A stretch of 64,000 nucleotides of DNA from Atherix ibis (GCA_958298945.1 OY282605.1:42448811-42512810); one strand, 5' to 3'. Shown: positions 46,701-59,309, counted from the first letter of the stretch. Numbers and translations are program-made. The notes: a model not told the origin generated them from the sequence alone.

Positions 46701-47677
46701 ACACCTGGCCGTTCCAAAGGATTCCCTTGTGCTTACTGTTTTGAAACTCCTCCATCTGGTATATTCGCAATTTTAAAATTACTTACAAATATATAAAATC
46801 AAAGGGAAGAAAAAAGAAAAAAAAAACGAAGGAAGTAAACCTTAAGAAAATGTACTCCCATAAATATTATTTTTTCATTTCTATTTAAATCTCATATAAG
46901 CTATCGAATTTTTTATATTTACAATAATCAGATTAATACGCTTACTGTCTATACTAAATAAATTAAAAAAAAAAAAAATTCAATCTTATAAAAACTTCCA
47001 TAAATTTTATTCATATTTAAGATTAAAAGGATATGGATTAATGGAAAATTTATTTTTATAAAATAATTTATTATCATTGATTTGATTTATGTATGCATAC
47101 ATATTTTATAATAAATTTCAATTAAAAATATATTTGTTTATTCAATAATTCATATTTTAATATTATTATAATATTGAGATTAAATATTTTTTTCCATAAT
47201 AAATAGACTAAATTAATCTTGCACATATTGATATATTGTTTTCTTATTATCATTTTATTCTTTGTAATTTGTTATAGATTAATCTTCATAAAAGAATTAA
47301 TTTTCATCTTAAAAGTTAATATTTTCTTTTTAAAATTGAATTTTATTTTATTCGTAATTTTTTATAGATAAAAAATCGAATAATTTTTAAATTAGTACTC
47401 CAAATGGTCATAGTTAACCAGTAAAATTAATACAGAACTTTACAATGAGAATCTATCACGTGAAATGACAAGTAATATGACTTCAGTAATACGTAATTAA
47501 ATTTTTATTTACTTTTTATTTACTATTAAATTAATCCCTTCTTAGCCTTCTTCAATGAAAAAAAATTATTCCTGATTAGATGCATTCTTAGATTTTTCAT
47601 ATGATTTCAATAGTATATAAAATCTTGGACTCATCTGAAAAAGAATCATCCTTTTATCCACATGCTTTCTTATTAGA
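43706..47677. other. Unexplained region, partly less AT-rich
   Basis: From about 43880 to 45540 the base composition is clearly less AT-rich than the surroundings and the sequence is rich in GGT/TGG. The 80-codon minus frame 44170-44412 and 64-codon minus frame 44708-44902 show no recognised domain. An 18-bp minisatellite lies at 45073-45144. From 45540 on it is ordinary AT-rich spacer. I could not assign this region to any element. Confidence 0.4.
45073..45144 (+). repeat. 18-bp minisatellite, four units
   Basis: Units gggcctattccgttgaaa at 45073-45090, 45091-45108, 45109-45126 and 45127-45144, with one substitution each at most against the consensus. The period is a multiple of three, so it reads as a Gly-Pro-hydrophobic-Pro-Leu-Lys repeat in frame 45013-45198, but nothing suggests that this is translated. 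Confidence 0.93.
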
Positions 47678-48917
47678 CCAGGGGTATAAGCTTCAATCCG
47701 CTGTTTGGTCATAGATGGCGTGAGTGAACGCATTAAGCTACCATGGGCATGCCAAACTTTTTTTTATGAGTTTGACATCTGTCAACATTTATCAGTGCAC
47801 ATTGTGAGCAATTTCGTACAACAACATACATTTTTCGTTTGGTAATCATGTCTAGTTCGTGCCAGAAAAAGAGCATATGCGGGAAGCTCTGCTTTTCTGA
47901 TTCAATTTAAAGAAATCGGCCGCCGAATCGCATCGAATGCTTATAGAGGCCTATGGTGTCAGTGCTTTATCGGAAACAATGTGCCGAGATTGGTTTTGTT
48001 GGTTCAAAGACGGCAATTTTGTCTTGTGGGACAAGAAGCGTGAGGAGAATCGGCCTAGGAACGTTGAGGACCATCAATTGCAGGCTCTTTTGGACGAAGA
48101 CGATGCCCTATTAAAAAAATGCTCGCGGAGTAATTGGGTGTTACTCAACCAGCCATTTTTATGTGTCTGCGTACCATGAAAAGATCGGAAAATGGGTGCC
48201 GCATGAATTGAACGATAGGCAGATGGAGCGATGCCAAAAAACATGCGAAATTTTCCTTGGCAAACATGCGAAAAAGGATTGTGACAGGCGATGAAAAGTA
48301 GATATATTTCAAGAATCCTAAGCGCAAGAAATCGTGGGTTCATCACGGCCAACCATCAATATCGTCCCCAAGACCAAATTGCTTCGTACGAAAGACGATG
48401 CTGTGCGTTTTGTGGGATCAGCAGGGTATCGTCTACTATGAAATGTTGAAACCTGTTAAAACTGTCAATGCTCACCGCTACCATCAACAACTGATCAAAT
48501 TGCACCGTGCTCTGCGTGAAGAAAGGACTGATTATCAACAAAGACATGACAATCAGATTTTCCTCCACGACAACGCACCATCGCACACGTCAAAAATGGT
48601 CCAAAATTACTTGGAAACACTCAACTAGGAGGTGCTACCATATCCCACCCTTTCGACTACCACCTGTTTTCGTCGATGGGGCACGCGCTCGTTGAGCAGC
48701 ACTTTGATTCTTACGAAGACGTCCGAAAATGGCTTGATGAGTGGTTTGCCTCGAAAAAGAAGGAATTATTTTGGCATGGTATCTACAAATTACCCGAGAG
48801 ATAGCAAAAATATGTAGCTTGCGAGGGTAAGTACTTTAAAAAAATAAGTTTTTGCTTTTTATGAAAAAACATATGTTTTTTGACTAAAAAACAGCGGATT
48901 TAAGCTTATACACCTGG
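47678..48917 (+). mobile_element. Mauritiana-type mariner with both ends
   Basis: Inverted repeats 47678-47706 and 48889-48917 match over 29 bp with two mismatches. The right arm read outward-in is ccaggtgtataagcttaaat, close to Mos1-type ends. TA follows at 48918-48919; the left TA is mutated. Length of 1240 bp is near normal. Confidence 0.9.
47848..48830 (+). pseudogene. Mauritiana-type mariner transposase, multiply broken
   Basis: Recoverable in three frames: 'SAAESHRMLIEAYG'-like start (about 47915-47955), 'ALLDEDDA' (about 48083-48106), 'KWVPHELNDRQMERCQKTCEI' in two parts (about 48190-48250), a broken 'TGDEKW' near 48290, 'MLCVLWDQQGIVYYEML' (48398-48450), second Asp in 'FLHDNAPSHT' (about 48561-48590), third Asp in 'FDYHLFSSMGHAL' (about 48650-48690, after a short deletion of the preceding PYSPDLAPS block), and 'WLDEWFASKK' to about 48830. 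Many stops and shifts. Confidence 0.87.
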
Positions 48918-49187
48918 TAAGCTCATATCTTTCCCATTTTCTTTTTAAGTGATTGTTAATAAAAAGTTCTTAGAAATATATCTTATTTCAACTGATGTCA
49001 CATAAAATAGTATTCTTGTTTAAATTTTATATAATATTTTTACCCATGATATCCCATCTGATTCTAAGAATATATTGTAATTGCCTGACATAGTTTCTCA
49101 TAATTTCAAACTCACATCCATAAACCCACATCCATAAACCTACAATCTTGATTTACTGTACAGAAGAGTGCTTTCATCAGTTTCAGT

Positions 49188-50142
49188 CTTTGCTGATATA
49201 TCGTATGGTTTTGATCGAGTGTGGTACCCTGGACTGCTCTGGAAACTCAAGAGCTTCCTTCCCTCCACATAGTTCCTTATTTTAAATTTTATATCTCTTT
49301 CAACGTCATTTCCAAGTAACGTTAATACTGACTATTCTGAAATATCTCCTATTACAGCTGGTATTCCTCAAGGCAGTCTTCTTGGTCCAGTCCTATACTA
49401 AATTTATACCTTTGATATCCCAACCAATCATAAAACTATAATCGCTTACTTTACTGATGACACCACTATTCTTGCATCCCACTTTAATATTAAAATAGCT
49501 TCCAGACACCTATGTGTATAATCCTATATCAAAAATTCTCTGTAAATATACGATCTCCCCCCTCCCCCAACCAAATATATCCAAATGTTGACATTATTCC
49601 ATCAAAAGAGCAAATACGCTACCTGGCACTAAACCTAGATAAACGACTTATTCGGAACGTTCATAGAAGATCTAAAAAAGACTTGATCTGACACTGAAAA
49701 ACAAACTTATACTACTTTAAAACCGATCTGGATGTATGATATTAAATTATGAGGTTCTACCAAGGTTTCCAATTCCTATCGCATCTAATCCGTTTAATCC
49801 AAAATCATCCGAAAAATCGTTGATACCCCGTTCTACGTTCGTAAAAAAGTTATTCACCGTAACCTAAATGTTCCCTTCGTTCATGATTTGTGCGTCTCTG
49901 GTTATAAAAAGTTTCATTTCCGACTATTCTATCACCCTAATCCCCTCATTAAAAAACATTTCTCTATTACCTTAACTATTTATACTCGTCGGAGTTTAAA
50001 AAAAAAATAAACCACGAGGTTTCTTAAAATGTTAAAATCTCGTTAGGTAGAGAAACACCGATGGATGTTTACTCTGACATATTCCTGTCCTGTCATTATT
50101 CAGTCTTTGTCGCTAAACAAACAAAATAAAAAAAAAAAAAAA
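49188..50142 (+). pseudogene. Jockey-like LINE copy D, 5'-truncated
   Basis: Starts inside motif A ('ADISYGFDRVWYPGLLWKL', about 49194-49250), continues through 'PITAGIPQGSLLGPVLY' (about 49350-49400) and a changed catalytic box 'YFTDDTTIL' (about 49447-49475), to the C-terminal 'IHRNLNVPFVHDLCVSGYKKF' region (about 49853-49917) and an A-rich 3' tail at 50126-50141. Frame breaks throughout. I could not identify a convincing target duplication. Confidence 0.82.
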
Positions 50143-50149
50143 GCTTAGC

Positions 50150-50720
50150 TTAAAGTTACCTACTCTCTTAGTGCCTAGTGTCAATTTAATTACATAGTAT
50201 ACTAAAGTGCAGTACTTAGGACTTGGTCTAGACAACAGGATTACCTAGAATCTCACATATTATTGTAGAAAAAAAATACTTTAAACTAACAAATATTACA
50301 GAAAACTTCGTAGATTATTGAACATCCATTCCAGTAAACTTTATAGAACCTATTTAGACTTAGGGAATTGAACTTGAAAGTACAATCAAACCTTCTAATA
50401 TCTTTCGTTACAATCCAAAATCTTCTGTAAATTTATGAATACCCTTTTTTATGTTCACTATAATTTCGTAACCTTAACTTTCTCTTTATTCAGAATCAGA
50501 ATATTTTCAACTTTTTTTCTGTAAGCAAAAATACTCCGAACCGTAAAAAGACAAGATTTATTAGGACCTTCTAACTCTTGTTAGGCAAAAAAAAAATGCC
50601 GATAGGTGTTTGCTTTCACATCATTGGCTTACGATATTGTAAATTAACTTTTGATTTAAACCTGCTAATTACTTTTTATTTTTAGTTGTAGATATTATAT
50701 AAAAAAATAATAATAATAAT
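50150..50720 (+). pseudogene. LINE copy E, 3' remnant
   Basis: Directly after copy D is another reverse transcriptase tail: 'VQYLGLGLDNRIT' (about 50210-50245) and 'KLRRLLNIHSSKLYRT' with changes (about 50300-50350), followed by a 3' region containing the shared 'gccgataggtgtttgctttc' segment (about 50598) and a simple TAA-rich tail near 50700-50720. Older than copy D by appearance. Confidence 0.6.
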
Positions 50721-52424
50721 AGTTAAGCAAATGACTATATGGTATATCTTTAAGTATTTATTGAGAAATAGAAGGTTTTGGCATAAAAACTAATAATAGT
50801 CCTATAGTTTATAGATGTTCTATGTTAAGGGCAAAAAGAAAAAGATCAATAATAAGTTCCTTTAATAATCAAAAGAAAAAAAAATCTGTATAAAAGTTTT
50901 ACAAAAAATAATTTTAACAACAACAACAAAGAGAGAAAAAAACATAATAAATAATGTGATTCATAATAATGGAAAAAAAAAATTCCTTTAAAGTTAGTAA
51001 AATACTTTTCATATTATGAGCTTAAAAGAAAATTGTTTATTATCGTAATAACTCAGTTGAAAATTTTACTTTTCAAATAGATAAATTGTACTTGTATAAT
51101 TCATGAAAAATACATTCTATTATATATTATAATAATTGCTATAGGAAATGTTTATAAATTCTAACTATTGATCGGTAATAAAGTTAAAGGAAGTAACTTT
51201 GAATCAACAGAATCTGAAAGTACTCAAACAAATTGAATTACCGCAGAGGAACTTTTTGAAAAGCCAAAATTGCTTTTTTATTGTTGTTATTCAACTTTAT
51301 TCTGTCATCATTTATTCTACTTTTAACAGGCATTCATCCCCAAAAGCTCATCACCTTTTGTTCAAAATTTATGTAAATATAACGTTAACTTTAACAACTT
51401 AAATACCATCATCCTAAATAATATCATATTTTTATATAGTCTTAAATTTTAAACTTAAACATTATGAAATTGTTCACGTATATTTTTGAATAATTTTTTA
51501 TATAATTTTACAAAGAAGAAAAGAAAAAAAAACAAACCAAACAAACCATACGAGTATAGTATCTTAATATCATATCCTTATATTATTATCATCATACAAG
51601 TATATACAAATATCCATATTATGATATTATCTTAAATTTATAAGTTTAATTTAAGTACTTTAATTAAATTCCCTTGTGATAAAAAGAAGAACATAATTTT
51701 AAGATGGCAAAAGTATAAGGGACTATGACTTTTGTTGTTATTACAAAAATGCAAAAAGGAAATATATCAACCAAAAAAAAAAAAAAAAAATAAAGAACTA
51801 AAAATGCTTTTTACGATGTTTTTATTATATAAGGCCTATGACATCAAAAAGTTTATTATCTTCTGCTCGTACATCAGCAAATAAAATTGTAATTTTTATA
51901 TTTGTTATTATATATTAAAAGTTCCTTAAAAATTATATTCAAGATCGTTTTGTACTAATAAATATCGCACACATTTAACTATTAAATGTACAAGTATATT
52001 ACCTATTTAGGTAAGAATTATTGTGTTTCGAAAAATTTTATTTTGAAAAAGAATAAGAAATTTCACTATCAATTTTTTTTTTTAAGGAAAAAAGCAATTT
52101 TTTTTATATCTTATAAGGGAGCGGCGATCGCATTTTTTTCTGTCTATTTAAAAAAGTACAATAAGTGGCAGAAAAGTGTAATGAGACTGGTATTAGCGAC
52201 AATGCGGGTTTTTCTAGAACTAAAAGTATGCGAATAAATGAATTTTAATAAAATTGTTTTTATTGGATTTCTTAACAGCTATTGTACTATCGTTTTTGAA
52301 ACTGAAAAATTTAAACGAATTACCTTTAGAAGGGATAACAAGACTAATGAATAATTTTTAAATGATTTTTAAATGAAATTATTTTGTGCTCAGACATTTT
52401 GTTAACTATTCCACTTATACGAGG
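50721..52424. other. AT-rich spacer, no gene seen
   Basis: Frames 51199-51402 and 51986-52237 have no recognisable motif. An A-run lies at about 51774-51790. Confidence 0.5.
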
Positions 52425-53070
52425 TGCGGCAGATTAGTTATGATAATTAACTATCTGATAATGCGGCTGACTGTCCCTCCTATTTATGGAGCTTGTAGGT
52501 TAATATCTCCTAAATATGCAATACAAATGTTAAGCCCGTCTGGTAACTATGCAATCCTATAAAGCGTCATAAGTGAAGTTGTATTTTTGTAGTGCTATCA
52601 AAATTTTTGTGCAAAGGTTGATGAATCCATGAGACTAACAAACAGTTATACCGGGACCTATTTGAAACATTCTTTATCAAAAGTATATATTTTTCGAAAT
52701 AATAAAGCATATTTAGAGTGACGAGAAACAATAGAAGGCGAACCCGTCAACAACGAAAACTGATGAAAATGTGTAACGAGTCTGTAAGTTCAAACAGTCT
52801 ATTTAAAAAAATTCTATTTAACAGTTCTTAAAAAGCTCAAAAAGATGTTTCTTTGCATTAAAAATAAGGATGTACTAGCATTATCAATGCTTGTTCACTT
52901 GATCATAGTCCCTATGATTTTTTTTGGTTTCCCAAAATCAAAAACCACTTCTGAATAAGACATTATCTTTGTACTATCAAAGACAATGTAAAAAAAAATA
53001 TTATTTCAAAACGCATTTAGGAAAAATATTTCTACGACAAATATCAAAAGAAATTAAAACAAAATACCAT
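52425..53070 (+). pseudogene. Mariner transposase relic
   Basis: Near the left edge tacgaggtgcggcagattag (52428-52447) resembles mariner-type ends beginning TACGAGGT. Coding remnants: 'TIEGEPVNNEN' (about 52730-52760) and, near the end, 'LDHSPYDFFWFPKIKNHF' (about 52900-52950), the block around the third catalytic Asp of a D34D transposase. Very decayed; right end not found. Confidence 0.5.
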
Positions 53071-53439
53071 AATCAAAATGTGAAAAAATAGTACTGATTT
53101 TGACATAAAATCAATCTTATCTTTTAAATTGAAAGTATTTTAAATACTTTGGCCTAAAAATAGTATATATTTTTAAATTAAATTAATATAAATTTTTGTA
53201 ATTCTCAATTTTCCAATCGGTTCATGATTTAATAATAACTCGTATACTAACGTAAATTACAAAAAAAAATGCATTACGTATTTTCCGCTACTCTAAAAAT
53301 TTTCAATCATTAAAAATAACTTAAAAACCATAAATAAACCAGTAGATTCTCCAAAGCACTATAAACCAATTCTTGAAAATGTAAACATTATCCCTGATAA
53401 TGAGTGAAAGTGGCAATATCTAGGAATATCACACTAGAC

Positions 53440-54290
53440 ATAGGAGATACACCAATGATCGTGTGTACTATCCCGGACTACTCTTAAAACGTTTGAGCTT
53501 CCTCTCCTCTATATTTTCTCCCATTTTAAAGTAGCGGTTAACACTCACTTTTCCAAAATAGGCGAATTTTAAATATCCAAAAAGCTTCCAGTAATTTACA
53601 CACTTTTATCCAAAATCACCAAATCTAGCTTACAAAGTAGAGAGTGAAGATAAATTTTCAGAAAAGTGTTCCTGTTACCTTTACCCTCTATTTTCAATAA
53701 AACCATTTCCCTAAAAGACAAAGTACATTATTGAGGTCTATGCATTGACATATGGCTTAAATGGAAAACTCGCACTGGAATAAAAAGACTTCAAATTAAC
53801 AGGCACAATCGCAAACTGATTAGCCTACATCTTAAATTAAAAGAGGTACAGTATTGAGCTCTAGGGTTCTACTAAGCATTTTCATTTATCTCAAATACAA
53901 TCCCTTCAACTCAATATAAAAATTGTTAATGCTCTATGCTATTTTCCTAAAGAAGTTATTCATCGTAACTTTAATGGTTTCTTTGATCATGATTTATGTA
54001 TTACTCGTTATAAAAAGTTGCATTTCCTATCACTAAATTCCTCCTGTTAAAAAATTCACCTTCGACATTTCCTTGATAAACACATGTCAGTGTTTAAAAA
54101 AAAGAAATTGTCCAAAATATCTCTTCAAATGTTAAAATCACTTTTTAGGTAGAAAAACGCCAATGGGAGTTTATTATCAATTGATCCACTCCTGTTATTG
54201 TAAAGTATTCATTATATAATCTTCTACTTACAATGTTTGTAAAGTAATAATTAATAAATGAAAGAAAAAAATTATCAATAAATATTATTG
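53440..54290 (+). pseudogene. Jockey-like LINE copy F, 3' remnant
   Basis: Begins in motif A ('NDRVYYPGLLLKRLSF', about 53455-53500). After a gap, 'FSEKCSCYLYPLFS' and 'LKDKVHY.GLCIDIWLKWK' (about 53655-53770) are the thumb region, then the C-terminal block near 53950-54020 and a 3' tail with 'ctacttacaatgttt' (54223 on). The same tail recurs in copy G. A mariner is inserted in or just after the tail at 54296. Confidence 0.72.
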
Positions 54291-54295
54291 CAGTA

Positions 54296-55714
54296 CAAAT
54301 GGAAAGCCGCCATTTTTTTTCAATTTTGAGGTTTCATTGTAGAAATTTGCTCACATATTAATGCTTCAAAGTCCATCACTAGCCATAACTTTTTCCCATT
54401 TTTCAGTCAGGGCATGCGGCATGGATCTGAAGAGGTAGAGTGGTTGGAAGGGCCAATGTCTAGAAAATATGGCGAGTTGTGCAGGACATCCCATGGCAGT
54501 GTTACCAGGTAGGTTTTAACCACCTTAGCAACATGTGGCCAAGCGTTGTCGTGCTGCAAATCACTTTGTTGTATCTTTGCACTTATTGTAGGCATTTTTC
54601 TTTCAATGTTCGGTTTAAACGCATCAGTTGTGTTCAGTAGCGAGCTCCTGCGATGGTTTCACCAAGTTGCAACAGCTCATAACATACCACGCCGAGCTGG
54701 TCTCACCAAATACATAGCTTGAATTTCAAGCCATGAATGTTTGGCTTGGTTATCGATGTAGAAAACGATTCCTTATTTGCAGTTGAAGCAGTTTTTCACA
54801 GGTGAAAAAACGCCGTTTGACGTCTTCAACTCGTATGGCACCCAATTTCCATTCTTTTAAATTATACTTAAACTATGGAAAATAGCTTGTTGAGTCACGC
54901 CCAATAAATCTGCAAGCTCTTATTGCATTTGACATGGATCTTTATCCAGTAAACCACCAATTCTGCGTCTTCAAATTTTTTCCCCGATCTTGGATGCTCT
55001 TTGCCTTCCACACCACTTTTGTAGTGTTGGAACCTTTCACGACACATTCTCTTACTAAAACAAGCCTCACCATAAGTTTCTACAATACAACGCCTCAGCC
55101 ACATATTTTGCCAAATTGAAGGTAAAAAGCGAAACTCTCCACAAATGACGCAAATTTGACTCAAATTTCGATATTTTCACGCACAAAAAAATATGTAACA
55201 ACCGATAAAAAATCACAAATGTAACGATGAGGAGTTGTTGACAGGTTCTTAACCTTAAGATTTGACGTTTCTGATTTGATAATAAATATGCAAGTTCTTG
55301 TTACGTTTGACATGGATCTTTAACCAGTAATGTCTCCAATACTGTGTGTTCAAAATTTTTTACCAATCCGGGATGCTTCTTGTCTTCCACCCTAATTTAA
55401 ACGATTTGCAACACATTCTCTCACTAATAAAAGCCTCACCATAAATTTCTAAAATCATTCAAAGCGCCTAAGCCACAGATTTTGCCAAATTAAAGGTAAA
55501 AAGCAAAACTCTCCACAAATCACGCATATTTGACTCAAATTTCGACATTTTCACGCCCAAAAAAATATATAACGCCGATAAAAAGTCACAAATAAAAAAA
55601 AAATATTTCTTGACATATGTTTAAGCTTACGATTTCACATTTCTGATCCGATATTTTGCACCATTATTTACTGGTGGCGCCATCTTTTGGAAAACGGTGG
55701 ATTTCCACCATTTG
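54296..55714 (-). mobile_element. Mauritiana-like mariner with internal tandem duplication
   Basis: TA at 54294-54295 and 55715-55716. The ends start acaaatgg on both sides and remain similar but not identical (left acaaatggaaagccgccatt, right read inward acaaatggtggaaatccacc). The element is enlarged to 1419 bp by a tandem duplication of about 378 bp covering its 5' leader and N-terminal coding part (54903-55279 and 55281-55652). Confidence 0.8.
54407..55164 (-). pseudogene. Mauritiana-like mariner transposase, decayed
   Basis: N-terminus at ATG 55164: 'WLRRCIVETYGEACFSKRMC' and 'HPRSGKKFEDAELV' (helix-turn-helix region). The linker 'WVPYELK'-like remnant is near 54830. The C-terminal frame 54407-54595 has 'LQHDNAWPHVAKVVKTYL' with the second Asp and 'FLDIGPSNHS', where the third Asp is replaced by Asn. 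Several frame breaks between. A second, further decayed copy of the N-terminal part lies at 55281-55560. Confidence 0.78.
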
Positions 55715-55716
55715 TA

Positions 55717-57976
55717 CTTTTTTTCTGTTCGCAGATCGCCCGTTAAATAGGGTATAATCTTCAAACTTCTTTGTTAATAAGCCATTTTTATGTTATCACT
55801 TCAATGGTAACACGAATGACAGATTCAATTGTCGTGAAATAAAAAAATTTACCGTCGAAAGAAAAAATGATATTTTTATATTTTATATTGATTTATAATA
55901 CTCGTAGCAGCAAAAAGATGTGATAACATATGAAATGTAGAAATAAAGGAAAATATCCTTTGTACATTCATAGTTAAAGCTACATTTGCACTTATCCATG
56001 TCTTTCCAAAGATACTATCATAATCCTGGTACATATACCCATCTGGATCAGAAATCACTTACAATTCCGCGGAGTGCATCACTATCAGACCACCATCCAG
56101 GACGAAAATAAGAATTTAATCAAACAAAAAGTTTTGCCAATATTGAACTATGACGAGTATATTCGTTTGTGAACATAAAACCTGGATGATTTGTACTCGT
56201 ACAACTCCTCACAAATTGACTTTAGTGTTTGGATCATGATTTCAACAAATCCTTTTCACAATAGACAACTACTCATAGTTTAATATAACGATGGTAATAC
56301 TTTGTTAACTCAACCATTTTTTCATCCATTTTACAAATGATTATATCAACCGATTACGTTTAGTAAATCTCAAATAACTGAGTTCTTTTTACACATCCTT
56401 AGTTAACTGGCACATGATTTCCTGTAGGCTATCTACAGAAGTTTTGATTTTACTCCTCGTTTACCCACAAGAATATTGTTCAAATTTGATATCGGACTCA
56501 AATAGTAACTAGCAAAAAGTTAAATCACTTTAAAAGACTTATGGAATAATGCAAAGTCCTTCCGTCATTCATCTGTAAAAACGTTTTCCATTTTCAATGT
56601 TCATTCACCCTTAAAAAAAAAAATTTCCTTCTCTTAACGACATGACATAATATTTAGAATTTTTTTTTTTTTGCATATTTTCCAACGAAAAAAAATTCTT
56701 TTACTTCAAAAACGTTTCATAAAAAAATACATCCTTGAATTCGGGAAATACAAGTACATATACCAAAAATGAAAAAGTTCTTTTTTTTTATGTTATAGAA
56801 AAAGTTGTTCAAAATTGATCCTTTTTCAAAAATTATTTTTATTTTTTCTATTTTTACTTTCAAAGTATATATACACGGATTATTATGATCAGATCTTGTT
56901 ATTTTCATTTTGATCCATAAACACCAGTTTTTTATTTACTTCAATCATGTAGGTAGGAATTTAGGTGAAATTCAATTAAGAAATCTTTTTCGAAAATTTG
57001 TAACTTTTTTGTATTAAAAAAATAAACACAAATCAAAAGAGGTGAACCATTTAAGGGATTTATGCTGTCATCTTTGAGTAAATGATTTCTCAGATACTTG
57101 AAATAGGAAGTGGTACTGGAAAATTTCAACTTTTCTTAGAAAATTACAGATTAACCTCAATAAAATTGTTCCTTTTCGTATGATTACCATTTGACTAAAA
57201 CGAACAGATGAATACACATTTATGTATGTATGTCTAGGGCTAATAGGAAAATATATATATTTTTACCGAAGTTAAAAAAAATAATTTCAAGGATATCTTC
57301 AGTTATATGTATAAAATTAGTATGCTAAATACAAGACCAAGGATGATATTGTAAATTTATGCGATTCGCCATGAAATTTTTATCTAAAACATTTACGTCA
57401 TCTTAGCACCAATGGTACGCTGGTAAATTATTCTAGAATAGCATTAAAATCCTTCTTTATTCATCTAAATGCTTAACTATATATAGTATAAAATGGCAAA
57501 TTTGACTCTACACAGACAACACAGAATACCAGTACCGAAATAATCGTCTCATCACAAATGAGAATAATGCATTTTATACAGTATCGTTGCTTTTTATTAG
57601 CAATTGCATACAATATACAGTAAATGTCCTTTTTAACATTTACCCATACTATTGACAATTTTTATGATAGAACATTTTTCTTGTATTAATGTTAAATTTA
57701 AATAGATGCATATAAAATCATTGCAATGAACAATTTCTCTTATTAAATTGGCAATTTCGTTTTTGCTGGTAGCAGTGCTCTCATATAGATTTTTTATGTA
57801 TATAAAAAAATCAAATTTAATGATGCGTATTTATATGGATTTATTTTGGACAATTAGTAAAAATTAACTTGCTATAAAATTTACTTATTTCAACAACAAA
57901 AATCAAGCAACTTGAAATTTAATGGAGTTAAAAAAAAAATTTAATAACCACATATTGGCAGAGAAGTAATGAGATG
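55717..57976. other. AT-rich spacer, no gene seen
   Basis: Minus frames 55876-56058, 56717-56908, 56941-57129 and 57473-57658 are 60-63 codons each without motifs. Nothing else recognised. Confidence 0.5.
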
Positions 57977-57978
57977 TA

Positions 57979-59259
57979 ACAGTTCGGCTGAAAAGTTTAT
58001 AAGGTTGACGTCTAGATGGCGCCTCTTGCAAAAATCTTAATTATCATAAAGCACCGTTCTTCAAATGATTCCTGTCAAAATTTGACAGCAATCGCTCGAT
58101 TGGTTCGTGAATTATAGCATTTTGAGTGAAGCAACTTTTGTTATTGAAAAAAAATGGATAAAGCCGAATTTCGTGTATTGATAAAGCATTGCTTTTTGAT
58201 GAAAAAAAGTACAGTGGAAACCAAAGCATGGTTTGACAAACGTTATTCGGACTCTGCTCCAGCTATTTCAACTGTGAAATATTGGTTTCGTCAATTTCGA
58301 ACTGGTCGTACGAGCACAGTTGATGCAGAACGCAGTGGACGCCCAGAAGAGGTGGTTACGGCAGAAAACATCAAAAAAATCCACAAAATAATTTTAAATG
58401 ACCGTAAAGTGAAGTTGAGCGAGATAGCTGAGACTCTGAAGATATCGAACGAGCGTGTTGGACATATCGTGCATGAATATTTGGGCATGCGAAAGCTGTG
58501 TGCAAAATGGGTGCCGCGTGAGCTCACTGTGGACCGAAAACAACAACGTGTTGATGATTCTGAGCAGTGTTTGGAGCTGTTAAAGCGCAATAAACCCGAA
58601 TTTTTGCGTCGATATGTGACAATGGATGAAACATGGCTCCGTCACTACACTCCAGAGTCCAATCGGCAGTCGGCAGAGTGGAGAGCGAGCGACGAACCGA
58701 ATCCAAAGCGTGGAAAGACGCAACAGTCGACTGGCAAGGTGATGGCGTCTGTATTTTGGGATGCGCATGGTATAACATTCATTGACTATCTCCAGAAGGG
58801 ACAGACGATCAACAGCGACTATTATATAGCGTTATTGAATCGTTTAAAGAAAGAAATCGCTAAGAAACGGCCTCATTTGAAGAAGAAAAAAAGTTTGTTT
58901 CACCAAGACAATGCACCGTGTCACAAGTCGATGAAAACGATGGTCAAACTCAATGAATTGGGCTACGAATTGCTTCCCCATCCACCGTATTCTCCAGATC
59001 TGGCCCCCAGCGACTTTTTCCTGTTTGCAGACCTCAAGAGAATGCTCGCTGGCAAGAAATTTAAGACCGATGATGAAGTTATTGCCGAAACTGAGGCCTA
59101 TTTTGAGGCAAAACCGAAAGAGTACTATAAAAATGGTATCGAAAAGTTGGAAGATCGCTATAATCGCTGTATCGCCCTCAAAGGCAACTATGTTGAATAA
59201 TAAAAATGAATTTTTCAAAAAAAAATATTTTTACTGTGTTACCTTATAAACTTTTCAGT
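57979..59259 (+). mobile_element. Irritans-type mariner, copy 2, intact frame
   Basis: TA at 57977-57978 and 59260-59261. The 5' end is acagttcggctgaaaagttt. The 3' arm (59241-59259), read inward, matches the inner part of the 5' arm but lacks eight bases (ccgaactg) that the full inverted repeat should have near its tip. Compared with copy 1 the leader has an extra 8-9 bp near 58031. About 1.28 kb, standard length. It may be non-mobile because of the short 3' arm, even though the transposase frame is whole. Confidence 0.92.
58154..59200 (+). CDS. Mariner transposase, irritans type, intact reading frame
   Basis: 348 codons, the same length as Himar1 and very similar to it in remembered sequence. 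It would bind the element's ends in the nucleus, excise the element and insert it at TA. Domains: paired helix-turn-helix DNA binding (about residues 1-112), linker 'KWVPREL' (118-124), catalytic core with Asp158 in 'VTMDETW', Asp252 in 'HQDNAPCHKS' and Asp287 in 'APSDFFLF', i.e. D34D spacing, then 'GNYVE' at the C-terminus. The start is the first ATG after the leader and matches copy 1. Oddities: Val to Ser before the second Asp block ('KKKSLFHQ') through two neighbouring changes, and Ile to Thr in 'HGITFID'. Whether it is catalytically active is unknown. Confidence 0.93.
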   Translation: MDKAEFRVLIKHCFLMKKSTVETKAWFDKRYSDSAPAISTVKYWFRQFRTGRTSTVDAERSGRPEEVVTAENIKKIHKIILNDRKVKLSEIAETLKISNERVGHIVHEYLGMRKLCAKWVPRELTVDRKQQRVDDSEQCLELLKRNKPEFLRRYVTMDETWLRHYTPESNRQSAEWRASDEPNPKRGKTQQSTGKVMASVFWDAHGITFIDYLQKGQTINSDYYIALLNRLKKEIAKKRPHLKKKKSLFHQDNAPCHKSMKTMVKLNELGYELLPHPPYSPDLAPSDFFLFADLKRMLAGKKFKTDDEVIAETEAYFEAKPKEYYKNGIEKLEDRYNRCIALKGNYVE

Positions 59260-59309
59260 TATGTCGTTATGCCTTTTTTTGCATCCATTTTTTTTATACA
59301 TAAACATTA

